A stretch of DNA of 60,725 bases, from the NCBI GenBank assembly GCA_002305805.1, contig DBQY01000004.1, forward strand, positions 60,774 through 121,498. The letters are read 5' to 3'. The notes beneath the pieces are model-generated. The model was not told where the DNA came from. It ran no database searches and worked only from the letters and a program-made list of their open reading frames with translations. The position numbers and the translations under genes are program-made. The number at the start of each line of letters is the position of its first letter. Within the stretch, counting starts at the first letter, position 1. Source of the DNA: Atopobium sp. UBA1382. GTDB taxonomy: Bacteria > Actinomycetota > Coriobacteriia > Coriobacteriales > Atopobiaceae. Below are positions 34,455 through 45,648 of this stretch, in pieces.

Positions 34455-36118
34455 GACGCACTCCCCTTCCTGACCTCGGCGAGACGAGCCGCGAGGTCGC
34501 GAATCCTCTTGTCGCAGCGGTACGCCGCCGGCCCCGCGAAGAAGCGCGCCGAGCACTCCATCACCTCGTCCACGATCACGAGGTCGTTCTCGGCGAGCGT
34601 GGTGCCGGTGGCCGTGATGTCCACGATGCGGTCGGTCATACCCACGATCGGGCCCAGTTCGATGTTACCGTGCAGCGTGACGATGTCCACCTGCTGGCCG
34701 AGCGACTCGTAGTAGCGCTGCGTGATGCGCGGGTACTTGGTGGCCACGCGCACCGTGCCGCGCCAGGCGTAGTTGCGCTCGGCCTCGCCCGCGCGGCCTG
34801 CCGGTTCCGCCACGACGAAGCGGCACGCCCCGTAGCCCATGTCCACGAGCTGGAGCAGGTCGAGGTCTGCCTCGACGAGCGAGTCCGTACCGCAGAAGCC
34901 GCAGTCCGCCCCGCCGTGGCCCACAAAGGCCGGTGCGTCCTGAGCGCGCACGATCACGTACTCCACGTCGCCCTCTCGCACCACGAGGCGACGCCCCGGG
35001 TTCTCCAGCTCGGCGGTCGGGAGCCCCGCCGCCGCGAGCATGCGCACCGTGTCCTTGAAGAGCGAGCCCTTGGGCACCGCCACGCGCAGCGGGCGCTCCG
35101 CGAGGCGCACCCCCGGCGTCACCACGCCCGACTCCCCCGGCTCGCCGAGCACCTCCTGCAGACGCTCGAGCGAGAGGGCAAAGCCGCAGGCGATGAGGCC
35201 CGGCCTGCCGAGGTTGGCGAGGACCGCGTCGTAGCGGCCGCCCGAGGCGAGGCTCGCCGCGATTCCCTCTGCGTAGCCCTTGAAAATGATGCCGGTGTAG
35301 TAGTCGAAGGAGTTGATGATCGAGAAGTCAAAGGAGACGCGTCCCGCCTCGAAGAGGTCCGAGAGCTCGCCCGCGAGGGTCGCGAGTTCCGCGGTGCCGC
35401 GACACTCGGCCGGCACGCCCGCACCGGCGAGGAGGGCGTCCAGTCGCGCGATCACCTCGACCCCGCCGCCCATGCGACAGACCTCGGAGAGGGCGCGGGC
35501 GGCCGACGGCGCGAGGCCCTTCTCGGCGGCTATGACCTCGTCGAGCGTGACGAGGTCGGAGTCGTGGACGAGCGAGCGCACGCGCTCGGAGAACGCGGGG
35601 CTCGGCGAGCAGGCGTCGAGCAGCGCCGTGACGGGCACCGGCGAGCCAAAGACGATGCGCCACGCGGGGACGCCCAGCGTGGAGAGCGTCTCGGCGAGCA
35701 GCCGCACGACCTCGGCCTCGGAGGCGGTGCCCTCTTCGGCCACGAGCTCCACGCCAAGCTGCGTGAACTGGCGGGGCTGCCCGCGCAGGCTCGGCTCCTC
35801 GCGGACCACCGGGGCGCTGTAGCGCAGGCGGGCGGGCAGCGCGTCCGCCGCCACGCGGCCGGCGACGAGGCGCGCCACGGGCAGCGTGAGGTCGGGGCGG
35901 AGCATGAGCAGGGTCTGATCGGTGTCAAAGAGCTGGAACGCGGAATCCTTGATGCGACCCCCGCGTTCGAGGGACGAGCGGTCCTCGAGGAGCGGCGTCT
36001 CGACGGGCAGGTACCTGTGCGCGGAGAAGCACTCCCGCACGGTGTCGGAGATGCGCTCGCGGGCGAGCGCCTCCCTCGGGAGAATGTCGCGAAATCCTCG
36101 CGGGGTCCTAGCTATCAC
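34451..36118 (-). CDS. hisZG: HisZ-HisG fusion: ATP phosphoribosyltransferase regulatory and catalytic subunits in one chain
   Basis: 555-aa protein. Residues 1-325 are HisZ, a histidyl-tRNA synthetase-like regulatory subunit (TPRGFRDILPREA, RPDLTLPVARLVAG, YYTGIIFKGYAEGIAASLASGGRYD, GFALSLERL). After a short linker (about 328-342), residues 343-555 are a short-form HisG (LRVAVPKGSLFKDTVRML, CGFCGTDSLVEADLD, IVDITATGTTLAENDLVIVDEVM). Short HisG normally works only in complex with separate HisZ, so the fusion makes biochemical sense. It commits ATP and PRPP to histidine. GTG start with AAGGGAG. First gene of the operon; no frameshift or internal stop. Confidence 0.93.
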   Translation of the reverse strand: MIARTPRGFRDILPREALARERISDTVRECFSAHRYLPVETPLLEDRSSLERGGRIKDSAFQLFDTDQTLLMLRPDLTLPVARLVAGRVAADALPARLRYSAPVVREEPSLRGQPRQFTQLGVELVAEEGTASEAEVVRLLAETLSTLGVPAWRIVFGSPVPVTALLDACSPSPAFSERVRSLVHDSDLVTLDEVIAAEKGLAPSAARALSEVCRMGGGVEVIARLDALLAGAGVPAECRGTAELATLAGELSDLFEAGRVSFDFSIINSFDYYTGIIFKGYAEGIAASLASGGRYDAVLANLGRPGLIACGFALSLERLQEVLGEPGESGVVTPGVRLAERPLRVAVPKGSLFKDTVRMLAAAGLPTAELENPGRRLVVREGDVEYVIVRAQDAPAFVGHGGADCGFCGTDSLVEADLDLLQLVDMGYGACRFVVAEPAGRAGEAERNYAWRGTVRVATKYPRITQRYYESLGQQVDIVTLHGNIELGPIVGMTDRIVDITATGTTLAENDLVIVDEVMECSARFFAGPAAYRCDKRIRDLAARLAEVRKGSAS

Positions 36119-36418
36119 GAGCGCTCCCTTCGAGCGATGGCTGTCTATGGCGGTGCCTCGAATACTTTAGCACACTAAAGTGCCGGCGCAAGGGGCGGGA
36201 CGCACGGGGACGCAACAGGACACTGCGAGGGCGGAGCCGGAGCGCAGGGGTCCACCCACGGGGGAGAAGAACCCGCCCATCGATACCTTTCGCAACCTTA
36301 GGGCCATGCCGACCCGTCTGAGCTGGCGTGTCAGAGTCGTGTCAGCCATAGGAAAGGCAGCGTCGCCACCTCCCCCGCTATGCTCGACACCCCCACAGCC
36401 GAGAGAAGGGAGACGGAC
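36119..36418. promoter_or_regulatory. Divergent region upstream of hisZG
   Basis: 300 bp without a gene. Near hisZG there is an 18-bp palindrome (36164-36181). Further right is one GAGAAGAAC motif (36264-36272) in GGGG-GAGAAGAAC-CCGCCC context. Then follows an A/T-richer stretch with likely promoter for the plus-strand gene (GTGTCAGAGTCGTGTCAGCCA region, boxes not clear) and its ribosome site AAGGGAG. Confidence 0.4.
36164..36181. promoter_or_regulatory. 18-bp palindrome upstream of hisZG (candidate his operator)
   Basis: ACTTTAG-CACA-CTAAAGT, 7-bp perfect half-sites, lies 46-63 bp upstream of the GTG start. It is conspicuously A/T-rich for this genome and positioned at a promoter. Which regulator binds is unknown. 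Confidence 0.55.
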
Positions 36419-36865
36419 ATGGCACTACGTTGGGAAGAGGCGGGCGTGATCGTGACCTGCGGCGACCCGCGGACGCTCGAGGAGGCCCCGGACGACGCGA
36501 TCGTCATCGCGCTCAAGCCGGAGGAGGCGGACGAGCCCGAAACGATCGAGTCGGTGCGCAACCTCGTGCTCGACCGGACCATCGAGCGGCGGCGCAGGAT
36601 CTTGAGCGACGTCTACGAGCTTGGGCTGTCGATGCCCGAGCCTGTCCAAGAGGAGCTGGGCAGCGACGCCGAGGAGGCGAGGCAAGCCGAGCAGTCGCTC
36701 CTTGAGAGCCTCAGGGAGCACGATGATGAGGAGGACGCGAGCGACAGGGACTGGGACGACGCGTACCCGCCGCTCACCGAGCGGGGCCTGTGGCTGGGCG
36801 GCGAGCCCGGCGGGGGCGTGAGGATCTTCATCAGCCACGTCGAGGAGCTCGTGGTACACAACTGA
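36419..36865 (+). CDS. Small acidic protein of unknown function
   Basis: 148 aa, not recognised. ATG (MALRWEEAGVIVTCGDP) has AAGGGAG at good spacing. The sequence is strongly acidic, especially 75-120 (EELGSDAEEARQAEQSLLES, then DDEEDASDRDWDD), with predicted helices from 40 to 105. No signal peptide or membrane segment. The C-terminus GGGVRIFISHVEELVVHN looks like a short beta strand. Isolated on the plus strand between the his operon and ybaK. Codon usage matches neighbours and the ribosome site is good, so I accept it as real. Confidence 0.7.
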   Translation: MALRWEEAGVIVTCGDPRTLEEAPDDAIVIALKPEEADEPETIESVRNLVLDRTIERRRRILSDVYELGLSMPEPVQEELGSDAEEARQAEQSLLESLREHDDEEDASDRDWDDAYPPLTERGLWLGGEPGGGVRIFISHVEELVVHN

Positions 36866-36926
36866 CGCCCCACGGCGGGCGGCGGCGACTCGCCGCCCGC
36901 GGCGGTCGCGCGGGGGGTCGCGTCCC

Positions 36927-37427
36927 CTAGTCCCGCACGATGTCGGCGAGGGTGGCGTCGCAGAAGCGCACGAGGTCGTCCGGGGCAAGGACGAGGCTGA
37001 GGCCGCGCCGCCCGCCCGAGACGTGAATCTCGTCGAAGAGTTGGGCAGTCTCGTCAATCAACGTGGGAAAGCGCTTCTTCATGCCGACGGGCGAGCAGCC
37101 GCCGCGGACATAACCGGTGGTGGGCTCGAGGTCGCGCACGTGCATCAGGGAGAGGCTCTTCTCGCCCGCCGCGGCAGCCGCCTTCTTGAGGTCGAGCTCG
37201 TCGGCCACGGGAATGCAACAGACCACATGACCGCCGCCCGGCGTCACGCAGACGAGCGTCTTGAAGCTCGCCGCGGGGTCCTCGCCGAGCATCTGGGCGA
37301 TGTGCAGGCCGAGTGCGCTCGAGGTGTCCGTCTCGTCGACCTCGTAGGTCTCGTATGAGAAGGGCACGCCGGCGGCCTCGAGCTCACGCATGGCGTTGGT
37401 CTTCTGGAACTTCTCCCTGCGTGACAC
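36927..37427 (-). CDS. ybaK: Cys-tRNA(Pro)/aminoacyl-tRNA deacylase, YbaK/EbsC type
   Basis: 166-aa editing enzyme clearing mischarged Cys-tRNA(Pro). YbaK landmarks: MRELEAAGVPFSYETYEVDE, FKTLVCVTPGGGHVVCCIPVADELDLKKAA, TTGYVRGGCSPVGMKKRFPTLIDETA and IHVSGGRRGLSLVLAPDDL. GTG start 6 bp after uvrA's stop, so co-transcribed with uvrA. The ribosome site is weak. Assignment to this subgroup versus ProXp-type relatives is by the GGCSPVG loop. Confidence 0.92.
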   Translation of the reverse strand: MSRREKFQKTNAMRELEAAGVPFSYETYEVDETDTSSALGLHIAQMLGEDPAASFKTLVCVTPGGGHVVCCIPVADELDLKKAAAAAGEKSLSLMHVRDLEPTTGYVRGGCSPVGMKKRFPTLIDETAQLFDEIHVSGGRRGLSLVLAPDDLVRFCDATLADIVRD

Positions 37428-37433
37428 GGTCGC

Positions 37434-40307
<2,874 letters not shown>

Positions 40308-40370
40308 GGGACCCTCCTCGGAAGTGCTTGCCGGACCAACCTTTTGATTGTAGCCCGTGGGGGCCTGGGT

Positions 40371-40414
40371 CATTCCTCCGGGAGGTGTGCTGCGCAGAAC
40401 CTCCCTACGGAATG
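40371..40414. repeat. 44-bp hairpin element with CTGCGCAG centre
   Basis: CATTCC/GGAATG outer and GGGAGGT/ACCTCCC inner stems surround GTG-CTGCGCAG-AAC, itself palindromic at the centre. The same centre and layout occur at 40537-40590. Confidence 0.75.
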
Positions 40415-40536
40415 CCCCCGGCCCGCTGAGCCCCAACCTTGAGGTAAACCGCGACATCGAGGTGGCGCGCCGGGCGCCGCGAGCCCGACGCCCCCCGTCG
40501 TCGCCGCTCGCTGCGACAGAAGAGTTGCTCGGGCCT

Positions 40537-40590
40537 GCCGATGTTCCGCAAGGAAGTTCTGCGCAGCACACTTCCTGAAGGAACATCGGC
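40537..40590. repeat. 54-bp hairpin element with CTGCGCAG centre
   Basis: GCCGATGTTCC and GGAACATCGGC are perfect 11-bp ends; AGGAAGT/ACTTCCT forms the inner stem; the centre reads GTT-CTGCGCAG-CAC, the exact complement of the centre in the 40371 element. So the two copies share the core and differ in stems. Confidence 0.75.
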
Positions 40591-40605
40591 GGGACCCCGG
40601 AAGGC

Positions 40606-41679
40606 CTACTCCGCAGCGAAGTAGCGGCTCACGCCGGCGGCGTCGGGCTCGCGGCGGACGGCGCCCGTCGCCACGAGGTGATCGAGGTGCGCGATGCTTT
40701 CGGAGACGAGGAACCAGCGCGTGAGCGCGGGCGTCTCCGCCCAGTGTTCAAACGGGGCGCGCCACCCCATCGCCGGCACGAGCTCGTAGCCCGTGCTGCC
40801 CGGCACCTCGCGAATCGCCGCGAGCGCGCGAGCGCTGCGGCGCTCGTGGTGCGCAATATTGGCGAGACAACGCTCGGCCACGCTTCCCTCCTGCAGCCCG
40901 TGACCCAGAAGCGCGCGCTCGACGCCCATCTCGGAGAGGTTTCGCAACGTGGCAAGCTGCGCCCCGATCGCGTCCTCACCCTCGCTCCAGAAGCCGATGC
41001 AGGTCGAGCACAGGAAGAGGACCGCGTCGCCGAGAAACGCCGTGCGGGTGCACGGCTCCCAGAGAGCGCAGTGCCCCGGCGTGTGCCCGGGCGTGGGGAC
41101 GACCTCGAGCGCCCAGCGACCGCAGCGCAGCGTCTCGCCGGCGGCGACCGTCGAGAACGCGATTTTCTCGGTCTCGAAGTTGACGGCGTGGTCCCAGATC
41201 ACGTCGGCGAGCTCGGCGGACTCCGCCTGGCTCGCACCCTCCGCTTGCATGCGGGCAACCATCTCGTCGCGCCATGCGGGAACGGCGAGCCGGCGCATGT
41301 CGGCGAGCACTCCATCGGGGATGACCACGCGCACGCCCGCCTCGGAGAGCTCGCGCGCCAGGCCGGCGTGGTCCATGTGGGCATGCGTGCAGAGGAGCGT
41401 GGTCCGCTCGGGGTCCACGCCCAGGCCGATCAGCGCCCGCATGAGGCGCGTGTCGTTGAAGTCGTCCGAGGTGCCCGCGTCCACCACGAGCGTCTCGGCA
41501 CCATCGCGCACCACGAAGGCGTTCACCGAGGGTAGGAAGGTGTCGTGCATCAGCAGCTCCACGCGCCAGACCTCGGGCTCATCGAGCACCCGGCTGCAGG
41601 TGAAGTCGTCGCCGTCGAGCGTGAAGCAGTTCTCTCCACAGCCCTGGCCCCAGTCCGCGTCGCGAGCGTCGCCGTCCAT
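40606..41679 (-). CDS. Metallo-beta-lactamase-fold hydrolase
   Basis: 357-aa MBL-superfamily protein. The metal site is visible as [10 protein letters not shown], then the third histidine in [14 protein letters not shown] and the bridging aspartate in [11 protein letters not shown]-terminal winged-helix-like tail ([28 protein letters not shown]) fits glyoxalase II/LACTB2-like members. An N-terminal stretch with two cysteines ([22 protein letters not shown]) is unusual. Substrate unknown. ATG chosen for the GGAAGGGGG site. Confidence 0.87.
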   Translation of the reverse strand: MDGDARDADWGQGCGENCFTLDGDDFTCSRVLDEPEVWRVELLMHDTFLPSVNAFVVRDGAETLVVDAGTSDDFNDTRLMRALIGLGVDPERTTLLCTHAHMDHAGLARELSEAGVRVVIPDGVLADMRRLAVPAWRDEMVARMQAEGASQAESAELADVIWDHAVNFETEKIAFSTVAAGETLRCGRWALEVVPTPGHTPGHCALWEPCTRTAFLGDAVLFLCSTCIGFWSEGEDAIGAQLATLRNLSEMGVERALLGHGLQEGSVAERCLANIAHHERRSARALAAIREVPGSTGYELVPAMGWRAPFEHWAETPALTRWFLVSESIAHLDHLVATGAVRREPDAAGVSRYFAAE

Positions 41680-41799
41680 GTGCGGCCCCCTTCCGAGCAC
41701 CACCGTTCTTCACGCCAGTATGAACCATCCGGATGCTGCTCGGGGTAGAATCAACACGGTTGCCAAACTCCGCCCGCCGGGCGCGTCGAGAGGAAGAGC

Positions 41800-42675
41800 A
41801 TGGACCAGAACGAGCAGGAGAAGCTCCGCCAGGAGGTCGACGAGGTGCTGCACGGCCAGAAGCAGCCCCAGGAGCCCACGGGCTTTGCGCAGAACGATTA
41901 CTCCAACATCCACCATGTCATCGGCGTGATGTCAGGCAAGGGCGGCGTGGGCAAGTCGCTCGTGTGCGGCATCCTCGCCGTGGAGCTGGCGCGCCGGGGC
42001 GCCCGCGTGGGAATCCTCGACGCGGACATCACCGGCCCCTCGATCCCCCGCATGATGGGCCTCGCCGGGGCTCGTGCCCGCGGTGTGGACGAGCTCATCG
42101 TCCCCGTGCTCACGCACGGTGGCATCGAGGTCATGAGTGCCAATCTCGTGCTCGAGAACGAGACCGACCCGGTGCTCTGGCGCGGCCCGGTCATCGCCGG
42201 CGCGATCAAGCAGTTCTGGGAGGACTGCGCCTGGGGCGAGCTGGACTACCTGCTCGTTGACATGCCCCCGGGAACGAGCGACGTCGCGCTCACCGTGTTC
42301 CAGTCCCTGCCGGTGGACGGCGTGGTAATCGTGAGCTCGCCGCAGGACCTCGTTCAGATGGTCGTCGGCAAGGCCGTGAACATGGCCAACATGATGAGCG
42401 TGCCGGTGCTCGGCCTCGTGGAGAACATGGCCTACGTCGAGTGCCCGCACTGCGGCGAGAAGATCTACCCCTACGGGCCGAGCCGCCTGGAGGAGACCGC
42501 CAAGGCCTTCGACGTGGAGGCACTCGGCCAGCTGCCGATGGACGCCGCCCTGGCTACCGCATGCGACGAGGGAGCCTTCGAGGGCAGGCTCCCCGAGGGC
42601 CTCTTGCCGGACGCCGTCGAGGCCGTCGTGCGCACGGCGGAGTTCATGGACGCGCTGCGCGGTCAGGGCGAGTAG
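41800..42675 (+). CDS. mrp: Mrp/NBP35-family iron-sulfur carrier ATPase
   Basis: 291-aa P-loop protein delivering Fe-S clusters to apoproteins. The deviant Walker A is GKGGVGKS; then DADITGPSIPRMMG and DMPPGTSDVALTVFQSLP, all Mrp hallmarks. The cluster-binding CxxC is in ENMAYVECPHCGEKIYPYG. It lacks the N-terminal DUF59 domain of long Mrp proteins, having instead a 35-residue charged leader. The next gene starts one base after its stop. Confidence 0.92.
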   Translation: MDQNEQEKLRQEVDEVLHGQKQPQEPTGFAQNDYSNIHHVIGVMSGKGGVGKSLVCGILAVELARRGARVGILDADITGPSIPRMMGLAGARARGVDELIVPVLTHGGIEVMSANLVLENETDPVLWRGPVIAGAIKQFWEDCAWGELDYLLVDMPPGTSDVALTVFQSLPVDGVVIVSSPQDLVQMVVGKAVNMANMMSVPVLGLVENMAYVECPHCGEKIYPYGPSRLEETAKAFDVEALGQLPMDAALATACDEGAFEGRLPEGLLPDAVEAVVRTAEFMDALRGQGE

Positions 42676-42676
42676 C

Positions 42677-43852
42677 TTGGCGCGCAGGGCGAGAAGAACC
42701 TCCAGGTCGCAGGTGCGCGAGGAGGCGCTCGCCGCAGCGGCGGCCGTGCGCGTTCCCGAGCGCTGCGACGTCTGCATAGTCGGCGGCGGAGCCTCCGGTC
42801 TCGCCGCCGCAATCGCCGCCGCCGAGGCGGGGGCGTCGGCGACGGTGCTCGAGCGCGTGCCCGAATGTGGACGGACAATTCTTGCCACCGGCAACGGGCG
42901 CTGCAACTTCTCGAACGCAAGGCTCGACTGGGGACGCTACAACGACCCGGACTTCGTCGAGGCGGTCTGCGGACCGCGCTTTGGCGAGAACGTGCTCGCC
43001 TTCTTCGAGGGATGCGGGCTCGCCTGGGTCGAGGAGGAGGGCGGCAGGCTCTATCCCCTCTCCCGGCAGGCGGCCTCCGTGCGCGAGGTTCTTCTCGCCC
43101 GCGCCCAGAGGGCAGACGCCACGCTCGCTCCCGCGCGCGAGGTCACGGGCATCGAGCGTGGGGTTGACGACTGGCGCGTCTCGTACGAGGGCGTGAGCTC
43201 GGGCTGCGTCGTCGCGCGCTCCGTGGTGCTCTCGGTGGGCGGGGGCGAGGAGCTCGCCCGCTCTCTGGGACTCGAGTCGCGACCCTTCGAGCCGGTGCTC
43301 TGCTCGCTCGCCTGCGAGGCACCGACAGGCGTCTCCCTGTCCGCGCTCGACGGGCGACGCGCTCACGTGGTGGCGCAACTCCTGCATGACGGTACAGAGG
43401 TTGCCCGCGAGACGGGCGAGGTGCTCTTCCGCGACTACGGGCTCTCGGGCATTGCTATCTTTGACCTCTCCCGATGCGCCCGCCCCGGTGACGTCATCAC
43501 GCTCGACCTCACCTGTGGGCTCAGCGAGTCACGTGCCCGACGGCTCGCCGAGGCGGCGGGCGGGTGCTCGGGACTGCTCGACCCCGTGATCGCAGCCGAG
43601 CTCAAGGGCTCACTCGACATTGCCCGTGACCTGCGCCTCGTTGTCTCCGGCCCCGCGGATCCGCAGCGCGCCCAGGTCACGCGGGGCGGTCTGCTCACCG
43701 CACAGTTTGACCCCGCAACGCTTGAGGCGCTCGAGCTGCCCGGCCTCTTTGCCAGCGGGGAGGCGCTCGACGTCGATGGTGCCTGCGGCGGGTTCAACCT
43801 CGCCTGGGCCTGGAAGAGTGGGCTCGTCGCCGGGCTCGCGGCGACACGATGA
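42677..43852 (+). CDS. HI0933-family NAD(P)/FAD-dependent oxidoreductase (BaiN/aminoacetone oxidase-like)
   Basis: 391-aa flavoprotein. FAD fold near the start (CDVCIVGGGASGLAAAIAAAEAG), the family signature ATGNGRCNFSNA, and the C-terminal FASGEALDVDGACGGFNLAWAWKSG. Physiological substrate unsettled in the family. TTG start, one base after mrp; a GTG 36 bases later is the alternative. The N-terminal 29 residues before the Rossmann strand are arginine-rich and their coding contains the GAGAAGAAC motif. The stop falls in the end of a repeat (GAACCCAAA). Confidence 0.85.
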   Translation: MARRARRTSRSQVREEALAAAAAVRVPERCDVCIVGGGASGLAAAIAAAEAGASATVLERVPECGRTILATGNGRCNFSNARLDWGRYNDPDFVEAVCGPRFGENVLAFFEGCGLAWVEEEGGRLYPLSRQAASVREVLLARAQRADATLAPAREVTGIERGVDDWRVSYEGVSSGCVVARSVVLSVGGGEELARSLGLESRPFEPVLCSLACEAPTGVSLSALDGRRAHVVAQLLHDGTEVARETGEVLFRDYGLSGIAIFDLSRCARPGDVITLDLTCGLSESRARRLAEAAGGCSGLLDPVIAAELKGSLDIARDLRLVVSGPADPQRAQVTRGGLLTAQFDPATLEALELPGLFASGEALDVDGACGGFNLAWAWKSGLVAGLAATR

Positions 43853-44006
43853 ACCCAAAGTGATGTGCTCCACCTCGCCCTTCGCACGGTTTGGGTTCGC
43901 GGTGGCCACACAACGGCACAATGATTTTCTCCTACCTGCTGTTTTTCTCGTCTGGGGGAGGCATCCTGTCGCACAATGAACCCAAACCATTTTTTGGTTT
44001 GGGTTC
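43851..44006. repeat. Terminal-inverted-repeat element, unit B (101 bp at 43888-43988, plus partial copies)
   Basis: Full unit 43888-43988: GGTTTGGGTTC ... GAACCCAAACC, with CCTGCTGTTTTTCTCG at 43935-43950, the same core and position as in units 5970 and 6079. After a 7-bp spacer a further GGTTTGGGTTC (43996-44006) starts a truncated second unit. Upstream, GAACCCAAA (43851-43859) is the end of another, overlapping the stop of the flavoprotein gene. Confidence 0.8.
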
Positions 44007-44028
44007 GGTCGGCAGTGAAGGAAGGGCA

Positions 44029-45648
44029 ATGCTCGAGGTCTCAGGCATACGCATACCACTAGCGAAGCTGGATGGCACGGACGCGCAGGAGATTCGGGCG
44101 TGTCGGCGCGCCCTCGCGCGACGCCTGCGCATAAGCGAGAAGGACATCGTGCGCGTCGAGCGTCGTCGCCGCTCGATAGACGCCCGCAAGCGAGATAACA
44201 TCCAGCTCACGTTCACGCTGCGCGCCGAGCTCGCTCCGGGCGCGCGCCCGCGCCCCGAGAAGAACGCGCGCACTGTCGACGAGGCCCCCTTCCACTTTCC
44301 CGCGCCGACGGCTCGCCGGGCGGGGCGCCCCGTCGTCGTGGGCGCCGGTTGCGCGGGCCTCTTCTGCGCGCTCTCCCTGGCGCGCGCTGGCCTCGAGCCC
44401 CTGCTCGTGGAGCGCGGCGACGACGCCTCCCGACGTGCCGACGCCGTGCGACGGCACGACAAGACCGGCGAGCTCGACCCCGAGAGCAACATCCAGTTTG
44501 GCGTCGGCGGCGCGGGCACCTTCTCCGACGGCAAGCTCCAGACCGGGACCAAGAGCCCTGCGCACCGTCTCATCCTCGAGACCTTTGCCGCAGCCGGGGC
44601 GCAGCAGCAGATTCTCTGGGATGCCAAGCCCCACATCGGAAGCGACGTGCTCCCTCGCGTGGTCACTGACATCGTCCGTCAGATCGAGGAGGCGGGCGGC
44701 GAGGTCCGTACCCGCTGCCGCATGAGCGACCTCGACGTCACGGACGGCCGCGTACGCGGCGTCACGCTCATCACCACCGACCCGGACGGGTCGGAGCGGG
44801 AGGAGCGCATCGCCGCGGACTGCGTGGTCCTCGCCTGCGGCCACTCCGCGCGTGACGTCTTCGAGCTGCTGCGCGAGCGCGGCGTGACCATGGAGCGCAA
44901 GACCTTCGCGATGGGCGTGCGCATCGAACATCTCCAGGCAGACATCGACCGGGTGCTCTACGGCAGCGCTGCCGGACACCCCGCGCTCGGCGCCGCGCCC
45001 TACAGCCTCTCCTGCCACCTCCCCTCCGGGCGCAGCGCGTTCTCGTTCTGCATGTGCCCCGGCGGCTACGTGGTCTCCGCCGCGAGCGAGACGGGTGGCG
45101 TCTGCACCAACGGCATGAGCCTCTCGGACCGCGCGGGGGCCAACGCGAACTCCGGGCTTCTCGCCAACGTCTTTCCCGACGACCTGCCCGGTGACGACGT
45201 GCTCGCCGGCGTCACGCTCCAGCGCTCCTGCGAGCGGGCGGCCTTTGCGGCGGGCGGAGGGGCGTACGTTGCCCCGGCGCAGCTCGTCGGCGACTTCCTC
45301 TCCGGCGTGCCCTCGAGTGCGGGCGGGCGCGTCGTCCCCACTTACCCGCGCGGGGTCGCCTGGGGCGACGTCGCCCCCTGTCTGCCGACCTTCGTGGCGG
45401 AGACGCTCCGCTCTGCCATCCCCCTACTCGGCCGCAGGCTCCGCGGCTTCGACGTGGCGGACGCCGTGCTCACGGGCGTGGAGACGCGGTCGAGCTCCCC
45501 GGTGCGCGTGACGCGCGGTCACGACGGACAGAGCCTCTCCGTGCGCGGCCTCTGGCCCGTGGGCGAGGGCGCGGGCTACGCGGGCGGCATCATGAGCGCA
45601 GCCACCGACGGCATCCTGGCGGCCGAGAAGATCCTGGCGAGCCTCTAA
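44029..45648 (+). CDS. FAD-dependent dehydrogenase (COG2509 type)
   Basis: 539-aa flavoprotein. It has an N-terminal 90-residue alpha/beta domain (MLEVSGIRIPLAKLDG, RRALARRLRISEKDIVRVERRRRSIDARKR), then an FAD-binding domain (RPVVVGAGCAGLFCALSLARAG), SNIQFGVGGAGTFSDGKLQTGTKS, CPGGYVVSAASETGGVCTNGMSLSDR and the closing GLWPVGEGAGYAGGIMSAATDGI. Members are widely conserved but without a settled substrate. GGAAGGG before the ATG. Stop overlaps the convergent hydrolase gene. Confidence 0.9.
   Translation: MLEVSGIRIPLAKLDGTDAQEIRACRRALARRLRISEKDIVRVERRRRSIDARKRDNIQLTFTLRAELAPGARPRPEKNARTVDEAPFHFPAPTARRAGRPVVVGAGCAGLFCALSLARAGLEPLLVERGDDASRRADAVRRHDKTGELDPESNIQFGVGGAGTFSDGKLQTGTKSPAHRLILETFAAAGAQQQILWDAKPHIGSDVLPRVVTDIVRQIEEAGGEVRTRCRMSDLDVTDGRVRGVTLITTDPDGSEREERIAADCVVLACGHSARDVFELLRERGVTMERKTFAMGVRIEHLQADIDRVLYGSAAGHPALGAAPYSLSCHLPSGRSAFSFCMCPGGYVVSAASETGGVCTNGMSLSDRAGANANSGLLANVFPDDLPGDDVLAGVTLQRSCERAAFAAGGGAYVAPAQLVGDFLSGVPSSAGGRVVPTYPRGVAWGDVAPCLPTFVAETLRSAIPLLGRRLRGFDVADAVLTGVETRSSSPVRVTRGHDGQSLSVRGLWPVGEGAGYAGGIMSAATDGILAAEKILASL

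Larger units (their letters stand above)
40308..40605. other. Intergenic region MBL hydrolase - uvrA
   Basis: 298 bp with no credible gene. It carries two related hairpin elements (40371-40414 and 40537-40590) about 120 bp apart. A likely uvrA promoter lies at its left end (TTGATTGTAGCC on the plus strand marks the only A/T-rich patch). I see no obvious LexA-type site. Confidence 0.5.

Noticed and set aside
34451..36118. HisZ-HisG joint considered a sequencing or assembly artefact
   Set aside because: The frame is continuous, the linker is short and codon usage uniform. The next gene is coupled normally by ATGA; nothing indicates a lost stop.
40308..40586. N-terminal extension of uvrA by 93 codons
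   Set aside because: It runs over the hairpin elements, has no ribosome site and no similarity to UvrA; the ATG at 40307 has a strong GAGGAGG site and the family N-terminus.
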